A DNA stretch of 64,000 bases from NCBI GenBank assembly GCA_035771165.1, contig JAWNZC010000122.1, forward strand, positions 2,707,501 through 2,771,500. The letters are read 5' to 3'. Origin of the DNA: Paragorgia papillata (taxonomy: Eukaryota > Cnidaria > Anthozoa > Scleralcyonacea > Coralliidae). Positions 56,059 through 64,000 of this stretch are shown here, in pieces. A program made the position numbers and the translations under genes. Position 1 is the stretch's first letter. Each line of letters opens with the position of its first letter. The notes under the pieces are model-generated. The model saw nothing but the letters and a program-made list of their open reading frames with translations, did not search any database and was not told the origin of the DNA.

Positions 56059-59000
56059 GGCAAGCGAAACTAAAACGTTACCAGGTAAAAACATTCTACC
56101 CTTTCTACATTTTTATTTAGTTTTGTTCTGTGCAATTAAAGCCACATACTAGTAATGCCTATACGCAGTACGCTACGTTTAATTCAAATCTAGGATAGGT
56201 TTGTAGCTAAGGTATTTCGGTTCCTCATTATATACAGTTGTTTCTGCTAGCTATTAATTGACTTTTTATTAAAATGCTTTGAAACAAAATAAAAAATAAA
56301 AATAATTGACCGAGCTTCCGAACTAAGCGATCATCGTCAGGGTAATCATCCTGACGACAAACGCTTAGTTCGAAAGCTCGGTCAATTATTTTTATTTTGT
56401 TTTAAAGTATTTTAATAAAAAGTCAATTACTAGCTAGTAGAAATAAACTGTATATATAATGAGGAAATATTCTTTCTTTAAAAAGAATGCATTTCTTCAA
56501 TATTTTATAATAACATGATTATATTATTCCTGTAATAAAAATGATTTCCCAAGGCAAGGCCTCTATCTAATCTTTAAATGCACAAACCAGTTGGTAGTTG
56601 TTTTTGTTTTTTGTTTTTTTGCGAGCGTTTTTAAAATGTTTCCCCCCGCTGATTGACGACCAATCAAAAACGTTGTTGTATTTAATCTATGTTATAATGT
56701 TTATTTAACACTTAGATTATGAGCTCGAAATTTCTATGAGTGAATAGTGAAACTAACTTAATTGTTTTAGTAGAGATTAACTTAATTGTGTACCTTAGTT
56801 CTTCCAAATTATTTAAAAAAAAGAAGCATAACCATTGTGTGTGAAAACCAAGGCAAACAAATATTTCACTCCTCGTGGCCTCCGTGTTCAGTGCATGGCC
56901 GCGCGAGTACTGGTACTCAATTTGCTACTCGGAATCTATTTAACAAATAGTTTCCATTTTGCCGTTGTCTTTTCAGTTATAGATGCACAGATGACGTCAC
57001 AACGTGGTAAGAGCAAAAAAGTGGCGCACGAGACGCAGTCGAGTGGGTCACTGATGTTCTTACCATGACGTCTTCTGTGCATCTATAACTGAAAAGACAA
57101 CAAAAAATGGAATCTATTTGTTTTATACAATACAAAAATTTAAAAGGTTTTTATCGAAACTCTTGCCGGATGTTGGGGCATGAAGAAAAAAAAGCAAGTC
57201 AGCTGACGTGATCTGACGTGTCCATGTGTCTGTCCTCTAATAGATCATGGCCAACAACCAATGAAAACACGCGTAGCAACCAGGGTATTGTATAATGAAG
57301 AATAGATATCGAGTAGAGTAGCCAATCAGATTGCTGCATTTACAACAGTATACTAGTAAGTTTCGACTAAATAGATTTAGATTTAGATTGCGTGACAAAA
57401 TTTTTAAATTTACTATATTTTATTTTAGAAACACGATTGAAGACCAGCCATAAATGGACAACCGACAACCCAAATCAACTGATAGAAAACTATTATAGCT
57501 GATTAGCTGAATAAGCATTAAAATATTTCAAGCATTATCCTTGTTTAATGTTTTACTTTAAGTTGACTTGTCTTTTATTAATTGTCCTATAAAAGTTTCT
57601 TTGCACTTTTTTGTTTTAATAAACAGAAAAGCATGGTAGGAGTATTCACTGAAAACTACAAGAAAATCGAATATATGGATCGTTTTCACTCACTTTATCG
57701 GTGGCCCCGCCCCGTTGGGGTAGTGAAACAATACGAAATATTTGCATAGGTAATAGTTGAGTGGAATTTGGGAAAAAAACATGCACGAGTGCTATGCCTA
57801 CATAGACGTCATCCTCATTACCATTTTGGAAATACAAACCTCAATATAACAACAAATAAAAGTTCAAATCAAAACAATATTTTAGCATTCAACTATACAC
57901 ATTAAATACAATCCATATGCAGTAATATCATATTTGGGTTTATAAGCACTTTAAAACAATCGCCGCGATCAGCCATGGCCGCGATCAGAGATCATATGGA
58001 AACAACGACACGATTGTTGATCGCTACAATCGCTGCGATCGATCGCCTAGTTAATTTATGAGCGATCGCGGCGATCGTAGCGATTATATGGAAACCATGG
58101 CTTTAGTTCATTCACTATAAGTCAATAACATACTGAGTTCATTCGTGATAAGATAATATCCGTCGTTATTTAGCACAAAAATAGTAAACCATGCAGATGT
58201 AGTTTTAGAAGGGTCCCCGAAGGGAGTTCTAGATCCCATTTCCCAATGTGCAGCAAATACCACTCCCACTGACATTGACAACCATAGAGATCATAAATAA
58301 AACTAGAGAAGACATTGGGGGAGGGGGGGGGGGGGGTGCTCTAGTCAAACGCGGTACCAATTGAAGGCTGTCATCTTGGATCAGTTGGGGGGTAAAATTT
58401 AAAACCCGGGTGTAAAACTACTCGGTCCCAGACCTTTCCTACGATGAGAGCTCTCGGATAGTATGAAAAGTACTAGGACCGAGTAGTTTTACATCCAAGA
58501 TGGCAGCCTTCAAATTGTTACCCGATTTTGGTCCCGATGTCCCTGTTTTATTTATGATCTCTAAGTTGACAATCTTCTGAATCACAAACACTACAGGTTC
58601 TCCTCATTAAAATTTTCCCACTGGCACTTTAATCCCATTCCCCGTGGTAACAATTCCAGCTCAAAATCCAATTCCCATGAGTGTTAAAAATGGGAAAATC
58701 CAGGTTACCATTTTGCCCTTCAAGACCCTCTTTTAGCGGAGCGATATAGTAGGTCCTTTTTAACTGACCTATATAAAAACATCAAGCATGAACGAACTAA
58801 ATTAATTAAAATTAGTGCGAGATGTATTCTGGCAAGAACTACCGAAATAATTGAAGATTTTAGTTGTTTTGCTCTACAAGTTGTCGTAAGTTAACCCCTT
58901 GATTACCAGGGGTCTTCCCTTGACGAGTTGACAAGTAAAATCGTTTGGCGTTAGCCAGAGTTATTGAATACAAACTGAAGGAGTGAAGGACGTCAGAGAA

Positions 59001-59139
59001 CAGTCATGTTTAATAATTGCGAAACCGAGGTTTGGCCGAGTTGTCTCCAGATCAGTGGTTGTCTCTTTTGAACGAAGCTTTTATTGCCATTTTATCGATG
59101 TTTTTGACCCTCCACGGGAAAACGTACGTTAACGATATT

Positions 59140-59453
59140 CCGTTCGAACGGTAAAGAAAAACGGATAGCAAACGGATGATGAACGGTCTTGAAAAGCGTT
59201 TAAACGGCTTTCCAAAAAAAATCGAACGGTTTTAGGCGGCCGTTTGAACGCTTTTGGGCTAACGTTCGAACGATTTTGAGGAACCGTTTGAACGGAATTG
59301 GACAGCCGTTTGAACGGTTTACAATAGCCGTTTGAACGGTTTACCATAGCCGTTCGAACGGTTTACCCCAGCCGTTTGAACGATATGTTTTCCACAGCCG
59401 TTTGAACGGTTTTGGGGAAGCGTTTTAACGCTTTCAAACAACCGTTTGAACGG
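59140..59453. repeat. Array of twelve CCGTTTGAACGG palindromes
   Basis: Twelve copies of the 12-bp palindrome CCGTTYGAACGG (Y mostly T, some end bases changed) occur at roughly 20-40-base spacing, most regular (about 23-24) around 59290-59360 with AGCC before and TTTAC after. It begins just after the end of the third duplicated block. It is followed by (ATAT)-rich palindromes to about 59520. Confidence 0.8.
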
Positions 59454-59738
59454 CATAATGGACGAACGCTTATAGTTTATAATATATTATATATAATATA
59501 TTATATATAATATATAACTATTTTGGACGCATTTTACTTGTTAAGTGGGGACACGGCGAAACTTAGTAAGCATTTAAAAACTACATCCTTAACTCTTTTG
59601 GGTCGGTGTATAGCTTCTCAGTGACCTATACCTAACATACTTTAGTATTTTACCGTTGCTAACGCTATACGGTTTCACTTGTTATGATGAGAGTTTCCTG
59701 TTCCGAAAGAGATAAGTGGTTCTGCCCAGGCTATCTTT

Positions 59739-59870
59739 AAAACGGGGAACAGGGAATGGGAACGGGGAATGGGAACAGGGAATGGGAACGGGGAATGGGA
59801 ACGGGGAATGGGAATCAGGGGGTGTCAAACGGGGAATCAGGGGGTGACAACAGGGAAACAGGGAATACAT
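59739..59870 (+). repeat. G-rich minisatellite (GGGAATGGGAACG)n
   Basis: Repeats of GGGAACGGGGAAT, then two units ending CAGGGGGTGTCAAACGGGG. Regular G runs could form quadruplexes. An inverted relative is at 63692-63812. Confidence 0.85.
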
Positions 59871-60449
59871 TAAAGAAACCCAAATTACATTTATGTAGAC
59901 TGATATAAATGCATCCACAGCATGCTAATTCTCTACGTACTCGTGCTATGTAATCAAGATTTACTTGCTGCGTACAGGAAATTTTTAAAACGGTACGTTA
60001 TTAAGTCTGGTTTTCGTACGTTGGCAATGTTTTTCTGGCCCCTTTTTCAGTAATCATTGATGGGAAAAATGTTTTATTTATTGGATAGTATTCTCTCTTT
60101 CATTGATCGCCAAAAATGCCAATGGAACATGAGGACATCGCCGATAAATTGAGATGAATGAAAACCAGGCTTTTGTAACCAAATTTTTATTGTTTATATT
60201 GGTATTTTTTTAAGCTTAGAAAATTTTCTGCATACAAAAGTACGCATTGATAACATATAACCAATTTGAATTGACTAGGCCAAGGCATTAAGTTTCATGA
60301 AAGTTAGTAATCCAAAAACAAAATATCTTGACAATGTAGCAGGGCAAATTAGTTGCACGCACTCATGCAACTGATATAATCATGTAGTGAAATAAAAGTA
60401 TAGTGCTGCGTAGGCAGTGTAGAAACAACACTCGAAATATAGTTAGGAG

Positions 60450-60483
60450 TCTAACGTTTCGAGCGAAGGTCCTTCGTCAGAGA
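60450..60483 (-). ncRNA. Hammerhead-like motif, third copy of the 21464 type
   Basis: TCT-CTGACGA-A-GGAC..GCTC-GAAA-CGTT-AGA on the minus strand; one helix II base differs (GGGC to GGAC). A fourth copy at 61026-61062 has CTGACAA and should be dead. Confidence 0.4.
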
Positions 60484-61069
60484 GAAACGTCAGTATATCT
60501 AACCTTACTATATTTCGATTGATATAATCATGCATGCACTGCCAGTTCATATTAAAAGAAAATTATCATGATCGATATTTCCATGTTGTCTTTGTAATTT
60601 ACTCGTAACAGGAACAAAAATTCTCTACCAGTAGTAATAGAAGCATTATATAGTAATAATATCTAATATAGAGTAAAATGTTTCTCGAGTCTGGTTGTTT
60701 CCAGTGCAATAAATTCCAAAGAACACTGCAAAAGTCTGTTTTTACAGTGCAAAAATTTGTTCCCACAGTGCAAAACTCCGTTATCACAATTTACCGAAAT
60801 TTATAGTGAATTTCGCTTTAATTTGGCAAGTGAAGTGCCTGCTAAAACTCCTAAGCAATGTATTAAAGTACTTTTTTCAAAAGTCCTAAGCAATGTATTA
60901 AAGTACTTTTTAAGTGTATACTGCTATTATCAGTACAATAAAAGTAGCGTGCTGCGTAGGCAGTGTAGAAACAACAATCGAAATATAGTAAGGTTAGGTA
61001 TACTGCCGAAACAGAGAACGTAGGAATCTAACGTTTCGAGCGAAGGCCCTTTGTCAGAGAGAAAAGTAA

Positions 61070-61192
61070 GGCCTGTTCCAAACGCCGCTCTTCTTATGTG
61101 CCGAACCTAATGATAATGACATAAATCCTTTGTTTATGCTGATTTGCATTAGGTTCGACGCATGAGAAGAGCGGCGTTTGGAACGGGCCTAA
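61070..61192. repeat. Hairpin MITE of about 123 bp
   Basis: AGGCCTGTTCCAAACGCCGC..CTTATGTGCCGAACCTAATG faces its complement CATTAGGTTCGACGCATGAG..GGAACGGGCCT with a short loop around GACATAAATCC. Nearly perfect stem. Confidence 0.8.
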
Positions 61193-62335
61193 AGAGTGTA
61201 AACAAACAATGAGCTTATATACGAAAGGTAATCATGTGACCAAAAATAAGCCAATCAGATAAAAATGACAATAAAAAATTGATAATGAGATGCGAAAAAT
61301 TAGCCAATCAAAGCAAAATAACAATAACAAATAGATGATGAGATGCGAAAGACATTTGCTATTCATACCGTCGATGAGTAAAAAGGAGGGGGTGTAAAAA
61401 GGATGAGCGAGAGTAAAAATAGATAAATTAATAAAGTGAAAACACTGTTTATGTCCGCCCTTGCTGAACAGAAACAACGTCTTCAGAGGTGTTAAATAAA
61501 AGAAAAACGTTTGTTGAGTCCGTGAGGATGAATGGTACCACGAAGTAACGTTTGAAAGATTCTGGACAAATGTGAAATTTTAATTAAGTCAAAAAGCCGG
61601 TTGGTTCATCAAGACCATCAAGCCCTGACAGATGTGAGAGATAAGCCATAGAAAACATTATTTTATCAATACGCTTGCCGCCTGAGTTTGCAAAAGCCGA
61701 AGCACATTATTCGTAATCGTATTTTTTGATATGCTAATATTGCGGACTACCGACACCAGCAATTAACAATTTTACCAGTTAACAATGAAATGTAAACAAC
61801 ACTAGTATTATTAGACGACAAAGTCGCAGATTGTTTCCTTTTTTGAACCAAGAAACAGTCTTTCTAAATTACAAAGTAACTAAGCTTCTTGATATAGATT
61901 TCTCCATGCTTTCCTTTGAATAAGGTTGATGTGTTTCGTATTAAGGATATCTTATTCTTTAGCAGTTTAAAACAAAATAGTCGAAAATCTAACCGTACTC
62001 AAATTACATTTGCGGTCACACAAAACAACAACTCAAATTCACATGCCATAAAATACCATCAGAAACTTGTTTTCTTCCAACCTGAGATGTAACTACCCAC
62101 TTTTGTATGTAAAGTTCACAATTATATAAAAATAATTGACAAATATCTTAATAAACAAAGCCTAAACATACTGCCGGTCTTTAAGTGTTATTAGTTTGCC
62201 ATGCTGCGAACAGATCATTGCCTCACACGGCCTGTATTTTGAATCGAAACAGGGTTTATTACAAGTTCCAATAAAGGCAGCAAAAACAGTGAATATAAGA
62301 CATATTATCCAATACCCAAATTGATAATCATAATT
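61193..62335. other. No gene; short tandem duplication
   Basis: AGCCAATCA..GATAATGAGATGCGAAA occurs twice in tandem (61248-61298, 61302-61350), each with a CCAAT word. The rest is AT-rich without coding signature. Confidence 0.4.
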
Positions 62336-62339
62336 TACG

Positions 62340-62906
62340 GAGTGCCGGTGTAACAGGACAGATGCCCCCCCCCCTTTCCACGCTTCGAAACATCAACTCA
62401 ACGACGTTACAATCAATTTAATTCACATCTATTTAATAAATTGGAAATTCGGCAAATTCTAATGCATTTCCGCGTGCTGGCTTTCGGACTTTCTCTCTTC
62501 TCATTATTTTGACACCATAAATAGACCTCTTGAAATAGACCTCGGTTTTCGGGTCTGGCATACTCTGAAAAAGGCACTATTTCGGCACGGGTTTTTCTCT
62601 GAAGCACTGTTTCAAAAATAGAAAAACAACCATTAATCATTGCCGCCAACCGCGATTAACATTTCAATGGCGCTTTGGGAGACATTTCAACGTCTATCGA
62701 ACGCTTGAAAAATCATTTAACCATCTAAGAGTTTTATTGTTAGTTTCGAAACAGTTTCAATACATTTCGAACTTGGTTTAAGAAGTATTTTAAAGGATTT
62801 CACAAGGGGGGCATCTGGTCCTGAGAGTAGGCATCTGGTCCTAGTGCCAGATGCCCCGGGGGGCATTCTGAAAGGGGGGGGGCATCTGGTCCTGTTACAC
62901 CGGCCA
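62340..62906. mobile_element. Element with CCGGTGTAACAGGAC inverted ends
   Basis: GCCGGTGTAACAGGACAGATG and C-run on the left; G-run and CATCTGGTCCTGTTACACCGGC on the right. GGGGCATCTGGTCC words repeat near the right end (62810-62890). No clear target duplication and no open frame of interest. Internal TTCGAAC/GTTTCGAA words recall the 59.1-kb array. Confidence 0.55.
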
Positions 62907-62985
62907 ATTTTATATTCCATTTTGTAGAACTAAGATAAAACAGTTCACTGTAAATTTCCAAGGTCCAAATTTTTTTAATTCATAG

Positions 62986-63332
62986 AGTCCTGAGATTCGT
63001 GACACACCTACAATATCATCCTTCCAGTCTAAGTTAAAAAAGTACTATTTCTCTTGTCTTTAGTCCCCTATATGTATTTTTCATATTATTGTATTATAGC
63101 TTCACTCGTACTATTATCGGCTGAATTATTTGTAATCTGCATGCCAACTATATTTCTATCCATATTTGTTCAATTTGACGAAGTAACCCATACCACGATA
63201 AGCCCTATGGTTTCTATTTGGGTTCCCTCGCCACGTGTTTCTCTTTATATACTATTGCGTAATTTATCTTTTCTTTATACTCTTGTAATTTCGTGGTAAA
63301 TAATTAAATCAAATCAAATCAATCAAATCATA
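62986..63332 (+). mobile_element. 3' end of a non-LTR retrotransposon with (AAATC)n tail
   Basis: SPEIRDTPTISSFQSKLKKY then YFSCL and a stop at 63061-63063 form a typical LINE C-terminus. It is followed by about 240 bases of T-rich 3' region (GTAATTTCGTGG) and an AAATCAAATCAAATC tail at about 63304-63332. Only about 25 codons remain. Confidence 0.5.
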
Positions 63333-63691
63333 TAACGCCGGATGTGAAAGCGTTAATGTATTTCAAAGCTTTCTATATTTTGTTGCCTCGGTAGAAAACG
63401 TTAACCGACTTGTCCAGAGTGTCCGAATATTGTCGCACAGCCTATCACGAGGTTGTGAATCCGGTCTAATGGTCTACAGTATATTATATATTGTAGAAAA
63501 TTGGGTTTCATGGTTAAACTCTGTTAAACCTTGCGCTAAATAGTGAAACCGAAAACTGTTATTTCTCTTTACTGATAATACTGTTTTTCTCTATAACATA
63601 GGATTTGAACTTAAGCTATGAATGGCATTCCGAACGGACGACGTCGCAGCGATTTGTTTGCTCGAACCTTGCCTAAATACATATTTCAGCT

Positions 63692-63812
63692 GATTCCCCG
63701 TTTTACACCCCCCTGCTTCCCATTCCCCGTTTGATACCCCCTGATTCCCCGTTTGACACCCCCCTGATTCCCGTTCCCCGTTCCCATTCCCCGTTCCCAT
63801 TCCCCGTTCCCA
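63692..63812 (-). repeat. Inverted copy of the G-rich minisatellite
   Basis: C-rich on the plus strand. Its complement has the same order as 59739-59870: GGGAACGGGGAAT units, then CAGGGGGGTGTCAAACGGGG units. Confidence 0.85.
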
Positions 63813-64000
63813 TCAATCTCGTACCCAGAGCCTGCGATCCTTTTGGTCATTACCAAGGAACGGAGGCTCTGGGAAACTCCGATGAAAAAGACCCCAAAAT
63901 TGGGTTTTTGTTCCCAGTCCTCTGGTTCCCAGTTCCCTATAATTTGTAACAATCATCGACGATCGTTCGCTTGTTCGAAGACCAGGAAAAATATTTGTTT
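63813..64000. mobile_element. Partial terminus of the CAATCTCGT..CCCAGAGCC family
   Basis: CAATCTCGTACCCAGAGCC at 63814, an internal palindrome with GGAGGCTCTGGGAAACTCCG, then a second GTTCCCAG..CTGGTTCCCAG stretch. Same layout as the ends of 4293-6325 and 17666-17884. The other end is beyond the window or lost. Confidence 0.5.

Larger units (their letters stand above)
53513..59107 (+). repeat. Third copy of the duplicated block, with large deletions
   Basis: Direct-orientation copy of the right arm. Up to about 54060 it is a patchwork: joins correspond to skipping from about 34467 to 35390 and from 35530 to 36841 of the right arm. From 54340 on it is nearly continuous and ends at TCGATGTTTTTGA (59107; counterpart about 41898). 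It keeps the 14.1-kb-type fold-back that the right arm lost, so it is not simply derived from the present right arm. It carries peptide gene copy C. Confidence 0.88.

Noticed and set aside
55865..56152. Hydrophobic frame (MKLILMRGDTIVVVVGIMIA..) overlapping exon 2 of copy C
   Set aside because: It is the +2 shadow of the HHDRQNGRY repeat. The exon-2 frame is supported by splice phase in three copies; this one is broken in copy B.
1..64000. CRISPR arrays, tRNA genes, bacterial operons
   Set aside because: No direct-repeat/spacer pattern and no B-box-bearing cloverleaf was recognised by eye; a tRNAscan run would be decisive for tRNAs.

Overview
The window looks like nuclear DNA from an AT-rich, repeat-dense marine invertebrate, most likely a cnidarian. 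The genes have introns with GT..AG junctions. Remains of Ty3/Gypsy and non-LTR retrotransposons, many fold-back DNA elements and hammerhead-like motifs fill most of the sequence. There are no bacterial operons, no rRNA operon, no tRNA I could recognise, and no CRISPR array. The species assignment is inference.

Layout. 1-2237: broken Ty3/Gypsy pol with a possible 3' LTR. 2.2-11.2 kb: non-autonomous DNA transposons, several with clean target-site duplications, including one whose inverted ends enclose a RecQ-type helicase fragment. 11.4-17.1 kb: a 5.7-kb insertion between 10-bp direct repeats, holding a 1.3-kb satellite that flips orientation and a 1.6-kb hAT-like element. 17.1-19.9 kb: two more elements with 9-bp duplications and a Cys-rich pseudogene. 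19.9-22.5 kb: a fold-back. 21.5-43.0 kb: a giant inverted duplication (left arm to 32951, right arm from 33678) around a 726-bp spacer. 43-53.5 kb: low-information DNA with a second RecQ fragment, a hAT-like MITE and a LINE tail. 53.5-59.1 kb: a third, deletion-riddled copy of the right arm. 59.1-64 kb: an array of a 12-bp palindrome, two oppositely oriented G-rich minisatellites and small elements.

The main result is a gene family carried by the three duplicated blocks. Each block has a two-exon gene: 27227-28700 (-), 37706-39383 (+) and 54539-56058 (+). Exon 1 is nearly identical in all three and encodes a signal peptide and an acidic stretch. After a 1.2-1.5-kb intron, exon 2 encodes a short acidic segment, an Arg-Arg-Arg site and a cationic Gly/His/Arg-rich tail that differs between copies (77, 73 and 97 residues). 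The tail carries one full 16-residue unit plus a partial one in the first copy, two full plus a partial in the third, and a different sequence in the second. The architecture (signal, acidic pro-part, cationic tail) resembles cationic secreted peptide precursors such as antimicrobial peptides, but the function is not shown.

A second cross-cutting pattern is a minimal hammerhead-ribozyme-like motif in several unrelated fold-back families. Each has a CTGANGA core, a GAAA box, a four-base palindrome in place of helix III, and a 3-4 bp helix I. A third is a set of unrelated 100-150 bp hairpin elements that share a GGCGAAGCC-type loop. Insertions present in one arm of the inverted duplication and absent from the other (a LINE at 22710-24737 and a 5S-derived SINE near 29.8-30.0 kb) give a relative order of events.
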